Origin: an uncultured Eubacterium sp.
GTDB lineage: Bacteria > Bacillota > Clostridia > Oscillospirales > Acutalibacteraceae
Direction of reading: 5' to 3'
Length of the DNA: 14,344 nucleotides
Assembly (NCBI GenBank): GCA_945980015.1
Contig: CAMFQI010000006.1
Span: 1 to 14,344, forward strand
How positions within the stretch are numbered: the stretch's first letter is position 1; each line of letters opens with the position of its first letter. Shown here piece by piece: positions 1-5,579 of this stretch. Under the pieces are notes generated by a model. It worked only from the letters and a program-made list of their open reading frames with translations, did not search any database and was not told where the DNA came from. The position numbers were made by a program, and so were the translations under genes.

Positions 1-32
1 CGTCGGCAGCGTCAGATGTGTATAAGAGACAG
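1..32 (+). other. Illumina Nextera adapter remnant (artefact)
   Basis: These bases match the Nextera read-1 transposase adapter without its first T. The 19-bp Tn5 mosaic end lies at 14-32 and the adapter-specific part at 1-13. This is library contamination left at a contig end, so genomic sequence starts at about base 33. It should not be read as a Tn5 insertion, because no transposon gene or second mosaic end is present. Confidence 0.97.
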
Positions 33-42
33 CCTTTGGTGG
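33..42. repeat. Possible truncated REP unit at the contig edge
   Basis: CCTTTGGTGG directly after the adapter equals the outer half-stem of the REP units seen at 4488-4498 and 5427-5437. Only ten bases match before the sequences diverge, so this may be chance. If real, the assembly broke inside a dispersed repeat, which would explain why the contig ends here. Confidence 0.3.
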
Positions 43-58
43 CTTTGAAAATAGAAAA

Positions 59-84
59 TCGGGGCGTTGCTATCAACGTCCCGA
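59..84 (-). terminator. Rho-independent terminator of the ATP-grasp pair
   Basis: An 11-bp stem (59-69 with 74-84, one G-T wobble, loop CTAT) lies 44 bases past the stop codon of the last minus-strand gene. Read on the minus strand it is followed by the T-rich run ATTTTCTATTTTC. Position, stem and T-rich tail fit an intrinsic terminator for the two-gene minus-strand operon. Confidence 0.6.
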
Positions 85-127
85 AATACACACAATAAAA
101 CCAATTCTATTTTTTAACTATTACATT

Positions 128-859
128 TTACTTTTTACTTTGATTTATGTAATCAACATACATTTCTATTATGTCAATATCCGTATTCGCATAAACCATT
201 CTTGCGCCGACGGCGTCCTCAAGCTCATTAAAGACCGCTTTGCCGTTGTCAAAAACAAAATCAATTCCGTAATAATCTGCACCGAATTGTGTAACGAGGT
301 CGATAATTCTGTTAACCTTGCTTTTTTCTTCTTCGTTGAGATTATACTTTTCGGCTCTTCCGCCGAGACAGTAGTTTGAACGAAAATCGGTATCGCTCAC
401 TCTCAAAAAAGCACATACGATTTCACCGCCCAACACCCACACTCTGACATCTCTGCCCAAATCGGAGGCAGGCTTTTGACAAACCATATTTTCATCGTAA
501 TCCGCTTTATCAAAGCACATCACGACACCCTGTCCGCCGTGGGAATCCTTCGGTTTTTTCACAAACGGCACATCCCTATACCTCGTCGGCATAATCTCAA
601 TTCCGTTTTGCTCCATAAAATCATAGCAGCTCTGTTTATCGTTTGCAATTCTCGTAAACTGCGCACCGTTAAAAACCCTTATTCCTCTGTCCTCGTAGTA
701 TTTTGCAATCTCATAATCGTTGCTTCGATTAACGACAAAAGCCGCCTCGCCCCGATAATCCGGAGTAACAAGCATTGTGCCGAGACCCTTGCATATTTTT
801 TCAACCGTAAAAGCATTTCGCTCGGCTTCTTCTTTTGAATAAACTAATATCGGCTTCAT
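128..859 (-). CDS. ATP-grasp ligase, RimK-like (second of tandem pair)
   Basis: A 243-residue soluble ATP-grasp enzyme. Such enzymes activate a carboxylate with ATP and join it to an amine or thiol; the substrate here is unknown. An N-terminal pre-ATP-grasp segment (about 1-75) is followed by the ATP-binding lysine and glycine-rich loop (VKKPKDSHGGQGV, 100-112). Next come the RimK-type strand GRDVRVWVLGG (135-145) and the phosphate-contact motif DFRSN (158-162). The metal-binding end is GID (198-200) and FNELED (210-215). That last motif replaces the usual E-x-N of RimK/LysX with N-E-L-E-D, so metal coordination may differ. The ATG overlaps the preceding gene's TGA (ATGA, 856-859) and follows GAGGAAAAT inside that gene, which suggests translational coupling. 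Family assignment is firm; product specificity cannot be read from sequence. Confidence 0.85.
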   Translation of the reverse strand: MKPILVYSKEEAERNAFTVEKICKGLGTMLVTPDYRGEAAFVVNRSNDYEIAKYYEDRGIRVFNGAQFTRIANDKQSCYDFMEQNGIEIMPTRYRDVPFVKKPKDSHGGQGVVMCFDKADYDENMVCQKPASDLGRDVRVWVLGGEIVCAFLRVSDTDFRSNYCLGGRAEKYNLNEEEKSKVNRIIDLVTQFGADYYGIDFVFDNGKAVFNELEDAVGARMVYANTDIDIIEMYVDYINQSKK

Positions 860-1668
860 ATTTTCCTCATTATTTCCTCAAAAATCAGCGGCGCAATGTC
901 AACGCCCGAAGTGTGCATAATGTTGATAATATGTGCGTTTGAATTAACCTCGCAAATCGTGTCGCCGTTCATAATATCAACTCCGCCGAATGTCAGCCCA
1001 AGCTCCCTGCAAGTCGTTACGGCAAGGGCTTTTTCGTACTCGCTCGGCGTGTATTCAAACGCAATACCACCGTTTGTGATATTCGAGCGAAAGTCGTTTT
1101 CATTTTTGCGCTTCATAGCCGCAACAACTCTGTCGCCCACTACCTCAAGCCTCATGTCCTCGCCGCCGCATTCGATATATTCCTGCAACAAAAACGGCTT
1201 GCCGTTAACATATTTCATAACATCTGCAACGTTGTTGCACAAATGCACCTGCTCACCGAACGAGCCGAAGCACTCCTTAAAAACAAGCGGAAAGCCTAGC
1301 ACTTCCCCTGCTTTTTCGACAAATTCCGTATAATCCGTATCAAAAAACGAAAGCGGCGCAGGTATCGTTTTCGGCTGTCTAACCTTATTTTCAAGCGCAA
1401 GATATGTTTTCATTTTATCGTCACAAAGTTCAATTGAACGAGCGGAATTGAAGACAGGTATTCCTTTGTTTTCCAGCATTTTTGCGCAGTTAATATCCTT
1501 GTCCCAAAACAGTACAAAATCGGGATTTTCCTCATCGAAAATAAGTTCAAAATTTGTGCGAAGTCTCAAATCAATATTCATTTTTTCGGCACTCGAAATC
1601 AAATGAGAGTGAAGCTCGCTGAATTTTTCACCCGATAAATAGTGATTAACTGCCAAAAAGCCCGTCAT
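856..1668 (-). CDS. ATP-grasp ligase, RimK-like (first of tandem pair)
   Basis: A 270-residue RimK/LysX-type ATP-grasp protein. An upstream in-frame ATG exists at 1728, but it overlaps the -35 region. I chose the ATG at 1668 because AGAGGTGAC sits just before it and the promoter at 1700-1728 would start the transcript downstream of 1728. Visible motifs: pre-ATP-grasp N-terminus (about 1-90), ATP-binding VFKECFGSFGEQV (129-141), hinge LQEYI (161-165), EDMRLEVVGDRVVAAMKRK (170-188), DFRSN (192-196), GGVD (228-231) and a complete metal site EVNSN (240-244). It is clearly paralogous to its partner, which shares the DFRSN...GG block. It may be a glutamate or other amino-acid ligase acting on a peptide, protein or cofactor. 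No precursor peptide gene is visible between or beside the pair, although the contig ends soon after. Confidence 0.86.
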   Translation of the reverse strand: MTGFLAVNHYLSGEKFSELHSHLISSAEKMNIDLRLRTNFELIFDEENPDFVLFWDKDINCAKMLENKGIPVFNSARSIELCDDKMKTYLALENKVRQPKTIPAPLSFFDTDYTEFVEKAGEVLGFPLVFKECFGSFGEQVHLCNNVADVMKYVNGKPFLLQEYIECGGEDMRLEVVGDRVVAAMKRKNENDFRSNITNGGIAFEYTPSEYEKALAVTTCRELGLTFGGVDIMNGDTICEVNSNAHIINIMHTSGVDIAPLIFEEIMRKI

Positions 1669-1699
1669 TTTGTCACCTCTTTTTATATACATCATAAAT

Positions 1700-1728
1700 A
1701 TTGTACCATTCTGCCTTGAAAAATTCAA
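1700..1728 (-). promoter_or_regulatory. Sigma-A-type promoter for the ATP-grasp operon
   Basis: On the minus strand, TTGAAT (1723-1728) and TACAAT (1700-1705) are exactly 17 bp apart. Transcription would start about 25 bases before the ATG at 1668. Its -35 lies inside the spacer of the opposing purH promoter. Confidence 0.65.
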
Positions 1729-1744
1729 CGATATATTGTATAAT
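1716..1744 (+). promoter_or_regulatory. Sigma-A-type promoter for purH-purA
   Basis: TTGAAA (1716-1721) and a perfect TATAAT (1739-1744) are separated by 17 bp. The predicted start near 1751 gives a leader of about 36 bases, which contains the ribosome binding site AGGAG at 1775-1779. The leader is too short for a purine riboswitch. The element interlocks with the divergent promoter at 1700-1728. Confidence 0.75.
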
Positions 1745-1786
1745 AATTACTCGCAATGTTATTATTAATAATATAGGAGTAATCAA

Positions 1787-2962
1787 ATGACAGAATACAA
1801 GCTGAAATACGGATGCAACCCTAATCAAAATCCTGCAAGAATTCATATGGACGGCAAGGAGCTTCCCTTTACCGTTCTCAACGGAGCCGCAGGATATATC
1901 AATCTGCTTGACGCTTTCAACTCGTGGCAGCTCGTCAAGGAGCTCAAGGAAGCAACCGGACTTCCGTCTGCCGCAAGCTTCAAGCATGTTTCACCGGCAG
2001 GTGCGGCAGTTGCTCAGCCCTTGAGCGAAACAGACAGAAAGGTTTGTATGGTTCCCGACGGTCTTGAGCTTTCGCCTATCGCACAGGCTTATGTCAGGGC
2101 AAGAAGCACCGACAGACAAAGCTCGTTCGGTGATTTCGTTGCTTTGTCCGACGAGTGCGACGAATCAGTTGCACAGTTTCTTATGAAAGAAGTAAGCGAC
2201 GGTATTATCGCTCCGTCATACAGCGAAAAGGCGCTTGAGTTGCTTAAATCAAAGCGCAGAGGCAACTTCCTCATTATTCAGATTGACGCCGATTATGTTC
2301 CCGAAGAAATGGAAACAAAGCAGGTTTTCGGCATTAAGTTTGAGCAAAAGAGAAATAATGCAAAAATCACTATGGAGCTTTTCGACGATATGCCGACAAA
2401 GGTTAAGGACATTCCCGAAATAGCAAAAATCGACCTGCTCATTTCTATGATTACCCTTAAATATACACAATCAAATTCAGTTGTTTACGCACAGGGCGGA
2501 CAAACTCTCGGCGTAGGCGCTGGTCAGCAAAGCCGTATTCTCTGCACAAGAATGGCAGGCTCAAAGGCTGATATGCTTTGGCTTAGAAGAAACGAAAAGG
2601 TGCTTAATCTTCCGTTTATCGACGGTATTCGCAAATGCGACGCCGACAACGCAATCGACCTTTACATAAGCGACGATTACGAGGAGCTTCTCGCAGACGG
2701 CGTTTGGCAGAGATATTTCACATCAAAGCCCGAACCGTTTACTGCCGAAGAAAAAGCAGCTTGGCACGAAAAGATGGACAATGTTGCACTCGGCTCCGAC
2801 GCATTCTTCCCCTTTGAAGACAATATCGAGCGTGCTGTTAAGTCAGGCGTTAAGTATATTGCACAGCCGGGCGGCTCGGTAAGAGACGAAAATGTTATTG
2901 AATGCTGCGACAAGTACGGCATTGCAATGGCTATGACAGGCATTAGACTTTTCCACCACTAA
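1787..2962 (+). CDS. purH: Stand-alone AICAR formyltransferase (PurH C-terminal half)
   Basis: A 391-residue enzyme predicted to transfer the formyl group of 10-formyl-tetrahydrofolate to AICAR, giving FAICAR, the penultimate step of IMP synthesis in the cytoplasm. It corresponds only to the AICARFT domains of PurH. KYGCNPNQ (7-14) matches the RYGENPHQ block, LNGAAGYINLLDAF (31-44) the next block, and SFKH (64-67) keeps the catalytic Lys66-His67 pair. SSFGDFVAL (112-120) and the terminal IAQPGGSVRDENVIE...TGIRLFHH are also conserved. The roughly 200-residue MGS-like IMP cyclohydrolase domain of bifunctional PurH (usually over 500 residues) is missing, and the start is well supported by AGGAG 7 bases upstream. 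Cyclohydrolase must therefore come from elsewhere, such as a PurO-like protein (inference). It is first of two purine genes. Confidence 0.9.
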   Translation: MTEYKLKYGCNPNQNPARIHMDGKELPFTVLNGAAGYINLLDAFNSWQLVKELKEATGLPSAASFKHVSPAGAAVAQPLSETDRKVCMVPDGLELSPIAQAYVRARSTDRQSSFGDFVALSDECDESVAQFLMKEVSDGIIAPSYSEKALELLKSKRRGNFLIIQIDADYVPEEMETKQVFGIKFEQKRNNAKITMELFDDMPTKVKDIPEIAKIDLLISMITLKYTQSNSVVYAQGGQTLGVGAGQQSRILCTRMAGSKADMLWLRRNEKVLNLPFIDGIRKCDADNAIDLYISDDYEELLADGVWQRYFTSKPEPFTAEEKAAWHEKMDNVALGSDAFFPFEDNIERAVKSGVKYIAQPGGSVRDENVIECCDKYGIAMAMTGIRLFHH

Positions 2963-2979
2963 TTTACAAAAAGCAATCA

Positions 2980-3009
2980 TTGGGATTGTTGAATATACAA
3001 GAATATAAT
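2980..3009 (+). promoter_or_regulatory. Candidate internal promoter upstream of purA
   Basis: TATAAT at 3004-3009 is preceded 18 bp earlier by a weak -35, TTGGGA (2980-2985). A short inverted repeat (CAATC 2974-2978, GATTG 2984-2988) overlaps the -35. It could allow purA expression apart from purH. The AT-rich context makes this only moderately convincing. Confidence 0.35.
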
Positions 3010-3035
3010 TTCCAATCATTCTAAGGAGAAAAATT

Positions 3036-4310
3036 ATGATTAGAGCAATTGTAGGAGCAAACTGGGGCGACGAGGGTAAAGGTAAAATTACCGATATGTT
3101 CGCAGAAAAAAGCGACATTGTTATTCGTTTTCAGGGCGGTGCAAACGCAGGCCATACAATCATCAACGAGCATGGCAGATTTGCGCTTCACCTTATGCCG
3201 TCGGGCGTTTGCTATGACCACACAACCTGTATTATCGGCAACGGCGTTGCGCTTGACATAAACAAGTTTATTAATGAGCTTGAGGATGTAAAAAAAGCAG
3301 GCCTTAATCCGAAATTGCTTGTCAGCGACAGAGCGCAAATCCTTATGCCGTACCACATTTTGCTCGATACATACGAGGAGGAAAGACTCGGCAAGAACGC
3401 TTTCGGCTCAACAAAAAGCGGTATCGCACCGTTTTTCAGCGACAAGTACAGCAAAATCGGTATTCAGGTAAACGAGCTTTTTGACGACGAAACATTAAAG
3501 GCAAAGCTTTCCAACATCTGCACGCTCAAAAACCTTACTCTTGAGCATATTTATCACAAGCCGCTTCTTGACGAAAACGAGCTTTTTGAGACCTGTGTTG
3601 AATACAGAGAGAAAATTGCGCCGTTCGTTTGCGATACTCATAAATATCTTACAGACGCAATCAAGGAAGGCAAAAATATTCTTCTCGAGGGTCAGCTCGG
3701 AACACTTAAGGACCCCGATTTCGGTATCTATCCGATGGTTACTTCGTCGTCTACTCTTGCAGGCTACGGCTGTGTTGGTGCAGGTATTCCGCCTCATAAG
3801 ATTGACGATATCGTTGTTGTAACAAAGGCATATTCCTCCGCTGTCGGCGCAGGCGAATTTGTATCGGAAATCTTCGGAGACGAAGCACAGGAGCTTCGTA
3901 TTCACGGCGGCGACAAGGGTGAGTTCGGTGCAACAACAGGCAGACCGAGACGAGTAGGATGGTTCGACTGCGTTGCTTCAAGATACGGTATTGAATGTCA
4001 GGGGGCAACACAGGTTGTTATGACTGCGCTCGATTGTCTATCATATCTTGAGGAAATCAAGGTTTGCACGGCTTACGAAATCGACGGCGAAATCACTAAG
4101 GACTTCCCGACAACTCCAACTCTCAAAAAAGCAAAGCCTGTTCTCACAACTCTCAAAGGCTGGCATTGTGATATCAGAGGAATTAAAGACTTCAATAAGC
4201 TTCCGCAAGAAGCACAGGACTATGTTAAGTTCATTGAAAACGAGCTTGGACATAAAATCAATATGGTTTCAAACGGTCCCGAGCGTGAAGCAATTATGTT
4301 CAGAGATTAA
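3036..4310 (+). CDS. purA: Adenylosuccinate synthetase (divergent clade)
   Basis: A 424-residue, normal-length PurA, joining aspartate to IMP with GTP to form adenylosuccinate, the first committed step to AMP. The P-loop GANWGDEGKGK (7-17) carries the catalytic Asp12, and GGANAGHT (34-41) carries Asn37 and His40. GATTGRPRRVGWFD (298-311) is the conserved C-terminal signature. The IMP pocket is unusual. The family block EGAQGTLLDIDHGTYP reads EGQLGTLKDPDFGIYP (218-232), so the glutamine equivalent to E. coli Gln224 appears to be Leu221. GTTGRGIGP reads GSTKSGIAP (124-132), and the position of E. coli Arg143 appears to be Lys140 (alignment by eye). The ribosome binding site AAGGAG is at 3023-3028. 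The gene lies 73 bases after the formyltransferase and is closed by the terminator at 4335-4365. PurA is the best assignment; a shifted substrate preference is possible but unproven. Confidence 0.9.
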   Translation: MIRAIVGANWGDEGKGKITDMFAEKSDIVIRFQGGANAGHTIINEHGRFALHLMPSGVCYDHTTCIIGNGVALDINKFINELEDVKKAGLNPKLLVSDRAQILMPYHILLDTYEEERLGKNAFGSTKSGIAPFFSDKYSKIGIQVNELFDDETLKAKLSNICTLKNLTLEHIYHKPLLDENELFETCVEYREKIAPFVCDTHKYLTDAIKEGKNILLEGQLGTLKDPDFGIYPMVTSSSTLAGYGCVGAGIPPHKIDDIVVVTKAYSSAVGAGEFVSEIFGDEAQELRIHGGDKGEFGATTGRPRRVGWFDCVASRYGIECQGATQVVMTALDCLSYLEEIKVCTAYEIDGEITKDFPTTPTLKKAKPVLTTLKGWHCDIRGIKDFNKLPQEAQDYVKFIENELGHKINMVSNGPEREAIMFRD

Positions 4311-4334
4311 CGAAAAAACTCAATATCCATTACC

Positions 4335-4365
4335 AAACGGCTTTCCATTTGCGAAAGCCGTTTTT
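4335..4365 (+). terminator. Rho-independent terminator after purA
   Basis: A perfect 11-bp stem (4335-4345 with 4353-4363, loop CATTTGC) is followed by a T run to 4365, 25 bases past the purA stop. It is a textbook intrinsic terminator closing the purH-purA operon. Confidence 0.9.
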
Positions 4366-4380
4366 CATTTTTACTTACAA

Positions 4381-4501
4381 ACCAACAAAGGGGACGGTTC
4401 CTCTCGGTGGTTTTTCGCTTCGAAAACCCCATAAATACTGCATTTTTAACTTTTATAGAAATTTAAAAACCACCAAAGGGAACCGTCCCCTTTGGTGGTT
4501 T
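4381..4501. repeat. Left BIME-like direct repeat (two inverted REP units)
   Basis: The left unit (4381-4415) and right unit (4467-4501) are inverted relative to each other around an AT-rich spacer. The right unit is a perfect 14-bp hairpin (4467-4480 with 4488-4501) with the loop AACCGTC. The core motif is GGGGACGGTTCC. It lies 20 bases beyond the stop codon of the transposase gene. Confidence 0.9.
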
Positions 4502-4521
4502 GATGATTTTTCAAATCAACA

Positions 4522-5268
4522 TTATCTCTTTCTGACTATAAATTCGCCCAATCCTGTAAATAGCATAATTTGTCTAACTGACAACCCGCATTTTTTGAAT
4601 CGATCAATCAATTCTTCTTGTTCTCCTCGAGGTAAAGCCTTAAACTCTGTAATGCTATCGCATTTAGATAACGCTTTGATTATTCTCTCTGCTTCCTCGT
4701 CTATAATTTTCTTTTGTTCGTTTTCAACATATTCAATGTGGACAACATCGTCATACTGCTTATGAAATTCAACAAACCTGTCAATATCAAAATCTTTTAA
4801 TATGTCCTCACAATCAACAAGAGCGCCCGAACCGAAATATTCATTATAGCTGCTGAATTTGTATTCTTCACAGCTTGCGACCATTTTTGCTTTCACAGGA
4901 TTACAATGTATGTATCTCAATGCAGATAAAAAATATTCGTCATTATCAACCGGCTCGCTCTTATATCTATCTTGAAACAAGTGGCCAACTCTTTGATATT
5001 TTGCATTGAACCAATAGACATATCTGCTACCAATACGCTTAACAATCAAATCAATGTTTTCATCACCCTCTTGAAGTAACAGATGAACATGATTTCCCAT
5101 TAAACAATAAGCATACAACTTAAATCTGCTTATTTCCTTGCAATCCTTTAAGGTTTTCAAAAAACGTCTGCAATCCTCATCATCTATAAAAATTTTTTCT
5201 TTGTTAATACCACGAATCATAATATGGTATACTCCGGTTTCGCTCTTTCGCCTTGCACATCTTGGCAT
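4522..5268 (-). CDS. REP-associated tyrosine transposase (Y1_Tnp, IS200-like)
   Basis: A 248-residue HUH single-strand DNA nuclease of the RAYT group. RAYT enzymes cut at REP hairpins through a tyrosine-DNA intermediate. The N-terminal MPRCARR and TGVYHIMIRG (11-20) are typical. The HUH motif is GNHVHLLL (58-65; His60, His62). The conserved block GHLFQDRYKS...NDEYFLSALRYIHCNPVKA (95-127) contains Tyr112, the best candidate nucleophile by spacing from the HUH motif, with Tyr119 as alternative. The C-terminus (about 218-248) is a helix-turn-helix-like segment, GLSVRQIMLFTGL, common in RAYTs for DNA recognition. I chose the ATG at 5268, not the one at 5295, because GGGTGAT precedes it and RAYTs begin with MPR. 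The gene looks intact, with all motifs present, and sits between its own cognate repeats. Confidence 0.9.
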   Translation of the reverse strand: MPRCARRKSETGVYHIMIRGINKEKIFIDDEDCRRFLKTLKDCKEISRFKLYAYCLMGNHVHLLLQEGDENIDLIVKRIGSRYVYWFNAKYQRVGHLFQDRYKSEPVDNDEYFLSALRYIHCNPVKAKMVASCEEYKFSSYNEYFGSGALVDCEDILKDFDIDRFVEFHKQYDDVVHIEYVENEQKKIIDEEAERIIKALSKCDSITEFKALPRGEQEELIDRFKKCGLSVRQIMLFTGLGEFIVRKR

Positions 5269-5285
5269 AAAAATCACCCTGTATA

Positions 5286-5314
5286 ACAATACCATTTTTC
5301 AACTCATTTGTCAA
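5286..5314 (-). promoter_or_regulatory. Promoter of the RAYT gene
   Basis: On the minus strand a perfect TTGACA (5309-5314) and TATTGT (5286-5291) are 17 bp apart. The -35 lies only five bases from the right flanking repeat, so the transposase could contact its own promoter region when bound to the repeat (inference). Confidence 0.55.
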
Positions 5315-5319
5315 CTATA

Positions 5320-5440
5320 ACCACCAAAGGGGACGGTTCCTATCGGTGGTTTTTCGCTTCAAAAACCGCATAAATACTGCATTTTTAACTTTTATAGAAA
5401 TTCAAAAACCACCAAAGGGAACCGTCCCCTTTGGTGGTTT
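5320..5440. repeat. Right BIME-like direct repeat (two inverted REP units)
   Basis: Second copy of the 121-bp repeat at 4381-4501, with five substitutions. The right unit again forms a perfect 14-bp stem (5406-5419 with 5427-5440). Even the spacer between the two REP units is conserved, so the pair moves or duplicates as a block rather than as single REPs. The rest of the 311-bp gap between the RAYT and ClC genes holds one solitary unit (5471-5487) and the ClC promoter. Confidence 0.9.
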
Positions 5441-5470
5441 ACTTTTTTAAGCCAAAAGCCGACTTGACAC

Positions 5471-5487
5471 AACAAAGGGGACGGTTC
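5471..5487 (+). repeat. Solitary REP half-unit
   Basis: AACAAAGGGGACGGTTC is identical over 17 bases to 4384-4400 in the left repeat. The inverted partner and hairpin foot are lacking, so it is a degenerate or truncated unit. It lies about 57 bases before the -35 of the ClC promoter. Confidence 0.7.
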
Positions 5488-5543
5488 ACCTGACTCTATT
5501 TTCTGGAAGTTGTTTTGTTTATACGAATGGGTAAATTATTACC

Positions 5544-5572
5544 TTGAAATCATCGCCGTTTCATTATATAAT
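5544..5572 (+). promoter_or_regulatory. Promoter of the ClC-GH5-GH3 operon, likely leaderless
   Basis: TTGAAA (5544-5549) and a perfect TATAAT (5567-5572) are separated by 17 bp. The transcript should start about 7 bases after the -10, at 5579-5580. The A at 5580 is the first base of the start codon. Confidence 0.75.
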
Positions 5573-5579
5573 ATAAAAT

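Larger units (their letters stand above)
4381..5440 (-). mobile_element. RAYT/REP element (transposase plus flanking repeats)
   Basis: This 1060-bp unit consists of a REP-associated tyrosine transposase gene between two 121-bp direct repeats, which differ at only five positions with no indels (constant offset of 939). Each repeat is an inverted pair of REP-like units. The arrangement fits known RAYT loci, where the transposase acts on cognate REP/BIME hairpins. It is inserted between the purA terminator and the ClC operon promoter, without breaking a gene. I see no target-site duplication, as expected for HUH enzymes. Confidence 0.8.

Noticed and set aside
14..32. Tn5 mosaic end as evidence of a natural Tn5/IS50 insertion
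   Set aside because: It is joined to the Nextera-specific adapter bases 1-13 at the contig tip, so it comes from library preparation.
896..1333. Plus-strand open frames of up to 145 codons opposite the ATP-grasp genes
   Set aside because: They have no ribosome binding site or family motif and lie opposite well-supported genes.
1745..1786. Purine riboswitch before the formyltransferase gene
   Set aside because: The predicted leader is only about 36 bases, far too short for an aptamer.
1669..1987. Upstream extension of the first ATP-grasp gene and the antisense frame across the purH start
   Set aside because: The extension would start at the -35 region of its own promoter, and the antisense frame is a shadow of purH with no ribosome binding site or motif.
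3036..4310. PurZ-type (2-aminoadenine pathway) synthetase instead of PurA
   Set aside because: It has full PurA length, the catalytic Asp12 in GDEGKGK and the complete GATTGRPRRVGWFD signature, and it sits beside another purine gene with no phage context.
4381..5490. CRISPR array from the recurring GGGGACGGTTCC motif
   Set aside because: The copies are inverted pairs around a conserved spacer and flank a transposase; there is no regular repeat-spacer pattern and no cas gene.
5464..5500. TTGACA at 5464-5469 as a promoter -35 for the ClC operon
   Set aside because: No acceptable -10 follows at 16-19 bp; the pair at 5544-5572 is far better.
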